Of a DNA stretch of 64,000 bases, positions 1 to 9,900 are shown piece by piece (within the stretch, counting starts at the first letter, position 1; every line of letters begins with the position of its first letter). The position numbers were made by a program, and so were the translations under genes. This stretch comes from Siphonodentalium dalli. Lineage: Eukaryota > Mollusca > Scaphopoda > Gadilida > Siphonodentaliidae. Below the pieces are notes generated by a model. The model saw only the letters and a program-made list of their open reading frames with translations, was not told where the DNA came from and did not search any database. The DNA lies in assembly GCA_032622095.1 (NCBI GenBank), contig CP136068.1, forward strand, positions 148,379,365 through 148,443,364, read 5' to 3'.

Positions 1-61
1 AGAATGCATTGGCACAGGATTTATCAAAATTACAGGAAGCTCCAGTCATGGATGAGTTTAA
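1..61. mobile_element. Family B TTAA MITE, right end (cut by window edge)
   Basis: The window opens inside the second hairpin of a family B element and shows its characteristic right end (AGCTCCAGTCATGGATGAG then TTAA). The closing TTAA at 58-61 is also the opening TTAA of the next element, so the two abut with no spacer. Confidence 0.6.
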
Positions 62-455
62 CCCTTTACCCAACAGAAGGGCCCCGTGCCAATGCATTCT
101 CTTATATATGCGAGTCGACCATAGGTCGCCTCGCATATATAAGAGAATGCATTGGCTTGACACATTAAAAATTATAAAATTGTTAAAGAATGTAAGAAAA
201 AATGGTAACAAGTGTTAAAAAAGATTTTTTTAGGCCAATGCATTCTCTTATATATGCGAGGCGACCTATGGTCGACTCGCATATATAAGAGAATGCATTG
301 GCACAGGGCATAACTGTAACTATCACAATGTGGTCAAGGAGCCGGTTCCAATGATATCCATATTTGTATGGTTCTATTGAGACAGACCGAAGATATTTTA
401 GGCTGTTGAAGCTTTATTTGGCCGGTTTTGGCCGGTCTGTTGGGTAAAGGGTTAA
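58..455. mobile_element. Family A piggyBac-like hairpin MITE, copy A1
   Basis: The element is bounded by TTAA and by inverted ends TTAACCCTTTACCCAACA / TGTTGGGTAAAGGGTTAA. It carries two hairpins of about 68 bp built on CCAATGCATTCTCTTATATA, the second being the reverse complement of the first, separated by an AT-rich spacer. One subterminal segment of about 150 bp contains GGAGCCGGTTCCAATGATAT. There is no ORF. TTAA target use and CCCT-type ends are the piggyBac hallmark; a non-autonomous piggyBac relative is inferred. Confidence 0.75.
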
Positions 456-578
456 AGTGATTTGGAACAGTTAGCTGGGGTGTCCAGAACTGAGTAGCAA
501 ATAATCTTGACTTCATTAGTTATTTTCATAAATTTGATATAAAAAATAGGCAGAAAACAGTGTCTTATCAACAGTGTA

Positions 579-791
579 CAGTAATGCTCTAATTAATCGA
601 CCTCTTAACCAAAGCAGAATTATGGGTAACTTTTCAGGATTTAGTCGGAAATATGGCTTGTTGCCATTCATCGGAAAGCTCTCGGCGAGAGCTTTCCGAT
701 GAATGGCAACAAGCCATATTTCCGACTAAATCCTGAAAAGTTACCCATAATTCTGCTTTGGTTAAGAGGTCGATTAATTAGAGCATTACTG
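579..791. mobile_element. Family E palindromic MITE, copy E1 (TA-flanked)
   Basis: This is a nearly perfect inverted repeat of two ~105-bp arms around a four-base centre. It begins CAGTAATGCTC, ends GAGCATTACTG and is flanked by TA on both sides, as in Tc1/mariner-type insertions. The subtype is marked by CCTCTTAACCAAAGCAG. ORFs read through it are palindrome artefacts. Confidence 0.7.
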
Positions 792-1305
792 TACATGCAC
801 TGAATATTATTGGCTGAATCATTGCCTTATATTTACCACCGAATAAAGAAGTAAATATTTTCATTCGTGCATAGTTCAGACATTGTGTTCTCTGAAATGG
901 CAGTCGAATTGGTTGTAATTTTCGACGATCTTAGTTGATGGATACATTCTTCCAGTGAAGAGAGTGTTTGGGTACTAACTTATCAGGGGTGTAAAATAAA
1001 ATAGGTTACTTTTATGATACCATCTTAAAATGATTAATCTTCTCGGAAAAGCTTGAACTCTGCGTCGACATTTTGTTTTTCCTCTTCAAGGAATAATGTT
1101 TCGCTTTGTTTCATTGGTCCAACGCATATAGTTTTATCCAATCATGATAGGTCGCTAAGGGTGACAACCCGTTAGTACTAGCGATTTGATTGGTCAGATT
1201 TGTTTAGGTTCACTTCCGCGTTAATTTCTGAGAAAATTCATTATTCGAATTTTGACTTTGAGCGTGATTAGCTCTCTTTTTATTTACTATATATACAGGC
1301 AACCG
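792..1305. other. No gene seen; decayed family H-like remnant
   Basis: 835-1000 resembles the interior of family H (GAAGTAAATATTTxxATT, a GTTCAGA motif, then ACTAACTTATCA). The remaining bases show nothing I recognise. Confidence 0.35.
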
Positions 1306-1664
1306 TTAAAAGATGGTCTAGTTTCCTGGGTATAAACTAATAAATATGAATCGAAGACCCCTTTCTGGAAACGATTCTATCAATTAATATTGATTATATT
1401 TCAAATTTTCTAGTAAAATATAAATACAATCAATTTGGGAAATTTTCCGACTCTCGTTCGTTCAGTGCATACGAGATCAATCTATCTAAAAAATAGTAAC
1501 AAAAAAATGTCCCAATTTATTATTGCATTATACAAGAAAATATTGATATAAAATCATTATTAATTGATAGAAGCATTTGCGGACAGGTATTTTCAAATCT
1601 ATCTATTATTTTATATCTGGGAAACTATATAAAACGTGTTTAGAAAGAGATAGATCATCTTTAA
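1306..1664. mobile_element. Family J TTAA MITE, copy J1
   Basis: TTAA-bounded element with inverted ends TTAAAAGATGGTCTA / TAGATCATCTTTAA. The interior contains GTTTCCTGGGTATAAA and GGAAACxxTTCTATCAATTA, shared with copies at 45.5, 53.8 and 55.5 kb. No coding sequence. Confidence 0.6.
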
Positions 1665-1717
1665 TTGTTGGCATACAATTTCTCAAGTGAGATGCAGGGG
1701 TTAGCACCAAATCAACA

Positions 1718-1995
1718 TTAACCCTCTCACCTATAAGAGAAGAATCATTGTACACTTCTCTGGAGCTAGCTACCTGAAATTTTGCAAAAACCCTGTGCCA
1801 ATGCATTCTCATATATGCGAGTCTCGCATATAAAAGAGAATACATTGGCCTAACAATATTTAACTTGACACTGTAAGCCAGAGCATTCTCTTGTATTTGC
1901 GAGGCTCCCTATGGTAGACTCGCATATATAAGAGAATGCACTCGCACAGGATATTTAATGCTGCATCAGCGTGGCTCCCATCATCAAAGGGTTAA
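1718..1995. mobile_element. Family B TTAA MITE, copy B1
   Basis: TTAA at both ends with two hairpins of the shared CCAATGCATTCTC type. The first hairpin has lost its tip (GCGAGTCTCGC); the second keeps the CTCCCTA-type centre. The right end carries the family B signature GCTGCATCAGCGTGGCTCCC. The left end appears to contain extra sequence compared with other copies. Confidence 0.55.
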
Positions 1996-2106
1996 CTCTT
2001 GTGTGTATTATATTTTCTACACCAGTTTGTTCCCTCCCAAACCACAATGAAACACATCGTTAGGCCTGCCACTTTCTCGAAGCAACAAATTGACCAACCG
2101 TTTCCT

Positions 2107-2496
2107 TTAACCCTTTACCCAACAAACCGGCCAAATAAAGCTTCAACAGCCTAAAATATCTTCGGTCTATCTCAATAACACCATACAAATATGGATATCA
2201 TTGGAACCGGCTCCTTGACCACATTGTGATAGATACAGTTATGCCCTGTGCCAATGCATTCTCTTATATATGCGAGTCGACCATAGGTCGCCTCGCATAT
2301 ATAAGAGAACGCATTGGCCTAAAAAAAAAATTTTTTTAACACTTTTTACCATTTTTTCTTACATTCTTTAACAATTTTATAATTTTTAATGTGTTAAGCC
2401 AATGCATTCTCTTATATATGCGAGGCGACCTATGGTCGACTCGCATATATAAGAGAATGCATTGGCACAGGGCCGTTCTGTTGGGTAAAGGGTTAA
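2107..2496. mobile_element. Family A MITE, copy A2
   Basis: Full-length TTAA-bounded family A element in the opposite orientation to A1, with both hairpins intact. Its right TTAA directly abuts the first unit of the 73-bp satellite. Confidence 0.75.
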
Positions 2497-4378
2497 CATA
2501 ACATTCAAGGATACCTCAACAACATCCTGAGAATATTATAACATGTTCAGGCTTCTGGGAGTTAAATACCATAACATGGAGGGATACCTCAACAACATCC
2601 TGAGAATATTATAACATGTTCAGGCTTCTGGGAGTTAAATACCATAACATGCAAGGATACCTCAACAACATCCTGAGAATATTATAACATGTTCAGGCTT
2701 CTGAGAGTTAAATACCATAACATGCAAGGATACCTCAACAACATCCTGAGAATATTATAACATGTTCAGGCTTCTGGGAGTTAAATACCATAACATGCAA
2801 GGATACCTCAACAACATCCTGAGAATATTATAACATGTTCAGGCTTCTGGGAGTTAAATACCATAACATGCAAGGATACCTCAACAACATCCTGAGAATA
2901 TTATAACATGTTCAGGCTTCTGGGAGTTAAATACCATAATATGCAAGGATACCTCAACAACATCCTGAGAATATTATAACATGTTCAGGCTTCTGGGAGT
3001 TAAATACCATAACATGCAAGGATACCTCAACAACATCCTGAGAATATTATAACATGTTCAGGCTTCTGGGAGTTAAATACCATAACATGCAAGGATACCT
3101 CAACAACATCCTGATAATATTATAACATGTTCAGGCTTCTGGGAGTTAAATACCATAACATGGAGGGAAACCTCAACAACATCCTGAGAATATTATAACA
3201 TGTTCAGGTTTCTGGGAGTTAAATACCATAACATGGAGGAATACCTCAACAACATCCTGAGAATATTATAACATGTTCAGGCTTCTGGGAGTTAAATACC
3301 ATAACATGGAGGGATACCTCAACAACATCCTGAGAATATTATAACATGTTCAGGCTTCTGGGAGTTAAATACCATAACATGCAAGGATACCTCAACAACA
3401 TCCTGAGAATATTATAACATGTTCAGGCTTCTGGGAGTTAAATACCATAACATGGAAGGATACCTCAACAACATCCTGAGAATATTATAACATGTTCAGG
3501 CTTCTGGGTGTTAAATACCATAACATGGAGGGATACCTCAACAACATCCTGAGAATATTATAACATGTTCAGGCTTCTGGGAGTTAAATACCATAACATG
3601 CAAGGATACCTCAACAACATCCTGAGAATATTATAACATGTTCAGGCTTCTGCAGGGGGGGGGGGGGTCGAAAAAAAAAATTCAGGCACGTATGGCATTT
3701 TTTCCCTTTCGATCATTTTTTGTACCCACCCACCCCCACTGCCAAATTATTTTCCGTTTTCGGCAGTTTTTTCCGACCATTTTTTGACACCCACCCCCCC
3801 GTTTAACACTAAAACAGAGATTTGCGGGGGGAAATTCACTGTAAACAGCTGTATATGAATTTCTGTGCATACTATTTATCATGGATGTTAACATGGACAT
3901 GTAAATAGGAATGAGTCATTTTGAGGTCATTCGGCCAAAAAAACATGGCTGCCAGCGGCCATCTTGGATTTCAAAATTTGCAACAAAATACAACACGATA
4001 TCTGCCTGCAGTCAGTTTACCAGTTAGAATTACATTATTTCTCTCATTCAAAGTGGTTTTGAAGCCCAACTCATTGCCAAAACACTAAAAAAACAGCAGG
4101 AATTTTTTTTTAGTTGCGGAAAAAATTGCTTGTTGGTGGCTTTGACCACCCACCCACCCCGGCATACGTGCCGGAATTTTTTTTTTCACCCCCCCCCCCC
4201 CCCCCCCCCCCGGCTTCTGGGAGTTAAATACCATAACATGCAAGGATACCTCAACAACATCCTGAGAATATTATAACATGTTCAGGCTTCTGGGAGTTAA
4301 ATACCATAACATGCAAGGATACCTCAACAACATCCTGAGAATATTATAACATGTTCAGGCTTCTGGAAGTTTAAATAC
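2497..4378. repeat. 73-bp tandem satellite, about 18 units, interrupted once
   Basis: Units begin GGATACCTCAACAACATCCT and recur at exactly 73 bp from 2509 to 3604 (16 starts), then again at 4244 and 4317. Units differ only by point changes (for example TGCAAGG or TGGAGGG), with no length change seen. A foreign element (3653-4211) splits the sixteenth unit. No coding frame. Confidence 0.9.
3653..4211. mobile_element. hAT-like non-autonomous insertion in the satellite
   Basis: A 559-bp segment is flanked by the 8-bp direct repeat GGCTTCTG (3645-3652 and 4212-4219), which occurs once in an uninterrupted satellite unit. Its ends are inverted: a G tract, an A tract, then CAGGCACGTATG on the left, and CATACGTGCCGG, a T tract, then a C tract on the right. 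The 8-bp duplication and CAGGGG start fit hAT elements. It has no transposase ORF. The homopolymers may be mis-sized. Confidence 0.65.
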
Positions 4379-4493
4379 AATTTATATTTTTATGTAAAAA
4401 GTTGATGAAAATATAATAAAAAAAATTATTTTTCAAATTATAAGGTCTGGAGAGAATTATTTTATACCCTGGAAACTATTTAAACTTGTTATA

Positions 4494-4770
4494 TGAAGCA
4501 AGCCTTGAAATAGTGTGTCTGTCATTTTGCAGAATGAGGTGCCCAGAGGGTGAATTTAGTGAAGCTATCCTGCATGAGGGGCTAGCATCACCAAATTCAC
4601 CTTCTGGGAACCTCATTCTGCTGAGGCCTCAACTGCTATGGGAGACCAAGGATCAAATTGAAGTTCCCAAGTTGAAGGTGGTGATGGTCACCCATTAGTC
4701 ACCTCGATTAAATGCAAATTAGGGGATATAGAAACTGAACAGAACGGAAAAAGTAACTACAAACAATGTT
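4494..4770. mobile_element. Family F palindromic MITE, copy F1
   Basis: Starts with CAAGCCTTGAAATAG and contains the inverted core CAGAATGAGGTxCCCAGAGG / CCTTCTGGGAACCTCATTCTG. It continues into the longer-form tail (CCCATTAGTCACCTCGATT, then GAACAGAACGG) seen in other long F copies. The 70-residue ORF across it is an artefact. Confidence 0.55.
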
Positions 4771-4919
4771 ACTAATTTACTCCAAAACTTTAATAATTAT
4801 TAATGAATCACAGCCTTGTATGTGTGTGTACTCCACATAAACAAAACAAAGTATTATACATTAACATTCAACAAAAATTCTTCAATCCCACAGACTCAGA
4901 CACAGCCTCCTCTAACTTA

Positions 4920-5269
4920 TTAACCCTTTCTATACTAAATGGATTCTCTCATTCTGTAATAAAAGTATAGATTGGAATGGTCAATTATTCATCTGCAGGG
5001 CTGTTCAGGAAATAAAAGCAGATGACATAATAAAAAGTGCAGAAGAAATCCTATTGGAGGGAAATGTTCAGATAATAAGTTCAACAGTCAACTTATTATC
5101 TGAACATTCCCAACCAATGAATATGAATTCTCCTGTTCTTGTATTATCTGTTTCTTTTGTCTGTCGTCTGCTTTTGTTACCCAAATTCACCTCCAAATGA
5201 ATAATAGACCATTCCAAATTACAGTTTTATAACTGAATGGGAGAATCCATTCAGTACAGAAAGGGATAT
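4920..5269. mobile_element. Family G TTAA MITE, copy G1
   Basis: Left end TTAACCCTTTCTATACTAAA followed by TGGATTCTC; right end GAGAATCCATTCAGTACAGA then AAGGG, an inverted match. The centre has a perfect inverted pair around GTTCAGATAATAAGTTCAAC. The right TTAA has decayed to ATATA. This copy preserves the unoccupied version of the site that family F entered in G3. Confidence 0.6.
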
Positions 5270-5840
5270 ATGTAATGGAATTTAGGATGTGCCAGACCTG
5301 ATGACTATAAATATGCCAGACTCTCGTGGGCAGAGGAAACTATGTCTGTATGAAGGGTTCAGACTATAACTATAAAAAAGAATCGCAGATGGCAGGGTAC
5401 TTTGGTATCCATCTGCAAAGAGCTATGTTCAATTTCATACAAAATATAAATACTTGTGGTAATGGTAAACAACACCAGCATATAGTGTGTACTATTTACA
5501 GTGCTATATATTGATGATTGAAAGTTAGGAAAGACAACCCAGACAGTAGCATGAAATTAAAGTGAACCACCAATTTCAATCTTTTGGGATTATTATTTGG
5601 TTCATCGACTCGTCAATCATCCTAAAAACCATGAATGATGTAAAAGAGTTTTTGTTTGAGTGTTCATCGAATCAAAACATCCTGTATGTCATTAACATCT
5701 TATGACAAAAACAATACATGTAAATAAATAAATAAGTAAAAAATAAAAATTATTCAAGGAAGTTTGCTGGTTTCGAAATAGTCTTCCATGTAAAAGTATT
5801 AGCTAAAACATACAAAGTTGTCCTTAATATTCTTCCAATT
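5270..5840. other. No gene seen
   Basis: AT-rich sequence without a recognisable gene, tandem repeat or paired terminal repeat. The 62-residue ORF here shows no family resemblance. Confidence 0.4.
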
Positions 5841-5901
5841 AGGGCCAAATAAATAAAAATTCTGTGTGCTCAGGTACCCCCCTCATCACAGAAATGTTCT
5901 T

Positions 5902-6117
5902 TTAACCCTTTGAGTGCCAGGTCGATTTTTGTATCAACCCATATACCCTGTGCCAATGCATTCTCTTATATATGCGACTGGACCATAGGTCGCCTCGCAT
6001 ATATAAGAGAATGCATTGGCCTAAAAAATTTACAATCTACAATTTTAATAATTTATTCTTATATTCTTTAACAGACTTATTGTGTAGGTTTAGGGCCCCT
6101 GGCACTCAAATGGTTAA
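5902..6117. mobile_element. Family C TTAA MITE, copy C1
   Basis: TTAA-bounded, with inverted ends TTAACCCTTTGAGTGCCAGG / CCTGGCACTCAAATGGTTAA. It carries a single copy of the family A-type hairpin (5952-6020), whose inner stem is partly mismatched here. It lies inside the family K element. Confidence 0.65.
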
Positions 6118-6216
6118 AAAGCCTTGTCAACATTTTTTTAAATATTGTTTTCGAACAACCAAAATTTATCTTGTTTTGTTTCTAGAGTATGTTTCACAGC
6201 TTTTGAGAAAAATATA

Positions 6217-6332
6217 AAAATAAATGGTCTCCCTCCCTCATCTCAAAATAAATGGCCTCCCTCCCTCATCTCAAAATAAATGGCCTCCCTCCATCATCTC
6301 AAAATAAATGGCCTCCCTCCCTCATCTCAAAA
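6217..6332. repeat. 28-bp tandem repeat, about 4 units
   Basis: Unit AAATAAATGGCCTCCCTCCC plus TCATCTCA, with starts spaced 28 bp at 6221, 6249, 6277 and 6305. Confidence 0.8.
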
Positions 6333-6530
6333 TTGAGATTTAAGTGCCTGAGAACACAGAAATTTTATATTAATGACCTTATATACGAAAATGTGAAGAA
6401 TGTATGGAGGCGGAGATAAAAATAACATGACTGCATGCCGCCTTCCTATTGACAGCTTTCAGAATATTGGCTGAAACAAAAATAAAACTTTGGAAATTGT
6501 TCTCAGTTCATATCACAGAGAACACTGACT

Positions 6531-6626
6531 CTCCACTCCACATCACGTGATTATCACCACATGAACGTCGTCACCACTCTCCACTCCACATCACGTGATT
6601 ATCACCACATGAACGTTATCACCACA
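6531..6626. repeat. 48-bp duplication reaching the CFAP210 stop codon
   Basis: CTCCACTCCACATCACGTGA and the following bases occur at 6531 and again at 6579. The second copy ends in the sequence encoding the CFAP210 stop, so the duplication lies in the 3'UTR and includes the stop. Confidence 0.7.
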
Positions 6627-6960
6627 CAAATCCGAGCCGTTTGGATGAATTCCCTCTCACCGGTGGCGTTCCATTCTCACTCTGATATGACGGCATCTGA
6701 ACACCTGATTGGTCAGATGTCATATAACTTGGCCGAATCCCGCCCTTTCCTGCAAATATTGGTCCAGCTCCACCTCCCGCTCCATTTTTCGCTGCCTGCT
6801 TAAGCGGGTAGACGTTTCGGCCACCTTGTTCGCAATGTTCGATGACCTTACCAGCATATTCCTGGAACTGTTGTTCCTCTGTTTGTAAGAGATCGACATT
6901 GGCTTTGTCGAGGGCCAGCTGATGTCCCTTGGTGCCCCTCTCGCGGAGCTTGATTTCATT
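6619..6960 (-). CDS. CFAP210: CFAP210 exon 9 (C-terminus and stop)
   Basis: The 3' splice site TTATTATTTCCAG precedes AAT at 6960 and the frame enters in phase 0. It encodes 113 residues then TGA (6619-6621): a short coiled coil (NEIKLRERGTKGHQLALDKA), the FQEYAGKVIE block, a glycine-rich GAGGGAGPIF stretch and the conserved end KRLGFVW. This low-complexity, non-helical tail is the most diagnostic part of the family. Confidence 0.92.
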   Translation of the reverse strand, partial: NEIKLRERGTKGHQLALDKANVDLLQTEEQQFQEYAGKVIEHCEQGGRNVYPLKQAAKNGAGGGAGPIFAGKGGIRPSYMTSDQSGVQMPSYQSENGTPPVRGNSSKRLGFVW

Positions 6961-9900
6961 CTGGAAATAATAAAGATTAACCAGTAGAAAATGGGCCAAC
7001 TGCAGAGCCTGATGTGTACCAAGTCCAAGACATAAGTTTTGCTTAAGACCAAAAAATTCCTGAATAAATAAGGTAGGCAGTCATTTTTTTTCTTTTCGAA
7101 ATAACATAGGTTTTCTTTTTTTTTTAAACATATTTTATTTGTTCATAATTTTATATATGACAAAAGGGATTGGAGGACAAGTGCTGTAATCACTTAGAAT
7201 ACCCTCCTCTCCCTATATGTTCATCCGTTGTGTTCTCTGAAATGGAGCAGTCGATGTGGTTCGAAATTTCAGAGTTGATTGATACATTCTTCAAGTTGAG
7301 ATAGGATATGGTTAGTTTTGGTTACTAACTTATCATTTTATTCACTGAAGTAAGTCCACAATATGTCGTGAAAGCAAGACTGAGTTTAGTGTTCCTGTCA
7401 TTTGCAGAATGAGGTCCCCAGAGGGTGAATTTATTGACGCTATCCCGCTTAGTTTCTTTATTATCAAATATCTATAGAATCTTCTTCACACAGTTTCTAT
7501 TTATTTTTTAGTTTAGTTTCTCTATATCCACAAATTGGCAGACGACACATTGCCTAATCAAGGTTCTCAATGGCTGTACATCACAATATTCACCATTTGG
7601 GAACATCAATCTGAGTCTATATCTCCCATAGCAGATGAGGCCTATGCAGAATGAGGTCACAAGAGGGTGAATTTAGTGATGCTTGCCTGCTATGCGGGAT
7701 ACCATCACTAAATTCACCCTCTGGGAACCTAATTCTGCAAATGACAGACACACTAAACTGAGGCTTGTCTTGAAAGGGACCAATCCTTGAAATAGTGTGT
7801 CTGTCATTTGTAGAATGAGGTCCCCAGAGGGTGAATTTAGTGATGCTACCCCGCATAGTGGGCTAGCATCACCAAATTCACCCTCTGAAAACCTCATTCT
7901 GCTTACACCTCAGCAGAATGAGGTTCCCAGAGGGTGAATTTGGTGATGCTACCTCGCATAGCGGGCTAGCATCACTAAATTCACCCTCTGGGGACCTCAT
8001 TCTGCAAATGACAGACACTATTTCAAGGCTTGAAAGGGGCTGTTATAATTATACTTACTGCCTGTATTGTGTGGAAATCACTTAATGATCTCGCTTCGTC
8101 AAACTTCCTCACTGTCTTCTCATTTTCATTTCTTCTGAAGATTTCATCTGCGGTCTCTCGTACCTTCAGCATTTCTAACTCTTGCCTCCTTTCTAATTTC
8201 TTTTTCTCTTCCTGCTCTTTCATCTGCAGTGATATATCAACAGACAAGTCAAAACCAGTTAAATCCCTGATTATATTAATAACATAAATATTGTTCAAGC
8301 CGGCCATAACTTATTTGTCATCTGGGTTAAAGTGATGTGAATAAGCACTCCGGTAGGGCGATTCCAATAGAAATGGAGAATAATCTCGCTCAAAGTAGTT
8401 ATTTTCCCCTAAAAATCTATCCAAATTGACAACACACAAAGTCATTCTTATAAATTAATTAAATGCAATGAATTTCGATGGCAAAATCATTTGTGTTAGT
8501 TTATCGCCCAAAGCTTCGTCCTGAATCGAGATGTAAATATTTACAATTGAGCGTAGTTCAGATGATGTTTTCATTCGAGTGGTATGGTCGATCACTTTGA
8601 AAAATTTGGCGATGTTAGTAGAATGCTACATTCCCCAGTTTGGCACAGCGGCCGAATACTAACTTATCAATATCACACACCCGAACAAGTCCATAATATG
8701 TCTTTAACCCTTTCTATACTAAAGCATCATTGACGAGTAGTTATCGCATAGGTCGTTTGTTGAACTTATTATCTAAACATTTCCCTCAATTAACAGGTCC
8801 CCTCTGCAATTTTATTTATCTGTCTTCTGCTTTTCTCACATTAACATTCCTCCAAATAAATGATAGACCATTCTGATGTACACTATTAGACTGGGAGAAT
8901 CCATTTATTATAGAAAGGGTTAATGATTGTATGCGTGTATAGCTTATTAGGCCACGCAAAGTCAATTTCCTGTTTCTCAGGTCCGCGCGAATGATCCTGG
9001 AAGCTTGCGCATGCAACCAATTTATTTATGTTCAATATGTTGGGGAAAGTTTTAATTGGTACGAAATAATTTTGGTACATTTTTATACACTCAGAATTAA
9101 CCCTTTACCCAACAAACCGGCCAAATAAAGCTTCAACAGCCGAAAATATCTTCGGTCTGTCTCAATAGAACCATACAAATATGGATATCATTGGAACCGG
9201 CTCCTTGACCACATTGTGATAGTTACAGTTATGCCCTGTGCCAATGCATTCTCTTATATATGCGAGTCGACCATAGGTCGCCTCGCATATATAAGAGAAT
9301 GCATTGGCCAAAAAAAAATCTGTTTTTAACACTTTTTACCATTTTTTCTTATATTCTTTAACAGATTTATAATTTTTAATGTGTTAAGCAAATGCATTCT
9401 CTTATATATATAAGAGAATGCGTTGGCACAGGGCCCTTCTGTTGGGTAAAGGGTTAAGATGAAACAGACCCATTTACCAGTCAAGCCTGAGATCAGTGTG
9501 CCTGTCATTTACAGAATGTGGTCCCCAGAGGGTGAATTTACTTGCATCACTAAATTCACCCTCTGGGGACCTCATTCTGTTTAGGCCTCATCTTCTCTGG
9601 AAAGTCTCTTTATTATCAAATAATAGATTCTAGTTCTTTTTTAGTTTAGTTTTTCTGTATCCCCAAATTGGCAGGCGACACATTGCATAATCGAGGTTCC
9701 CAATGGGTGTGTGTACACATCACAATATTATAACCATTTGGGAAATTCAATCCGATCCTAGATCTCCCATAGTAGATGAGGCCATGCAGAATTAGGCAAA
9801 TGACAGGCACACCTCAGGCTTGTTACCAGTTCATATATCAAATTCACTGCTATGCTTCCTGACTGCTATCTCAGTAAACGATGCGTCGGTGATACTTGAT

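Larger units (their letters stand above)
5841..6379. mobile_element. Family K element with inverted CTGTGTxCTCAGG ends
   Basis: The left end near 5841 (AAATTCTGTGTGCTCAGG) and right end near 6341-6379 (CCTGAGAACACAGAAATTTT) are inverted copies. A one-sided relative lies at 19285-19347. It contains a nested family C element and a 28-bp tandem repeat. Superfamily not determined. Confidence 0.45.
6961..8058 (-). other. CFAP210: CFAP210 intron 8
   Basis: Holds a decayed family H-like remnant (about 7190-7373), two family F elements (7371-7775 and 7790-8035) and no further exon. F3 ends about 25 bases inside the 5' splice site. Confidence 0.7.

Noticed and set aside
2497-4378. CRISPR-like direct repeats
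   Set aside because: The 73-bp units are contiguous with no unique spacers, in a eukaryotic intron-bearing genome; this is a satellite.
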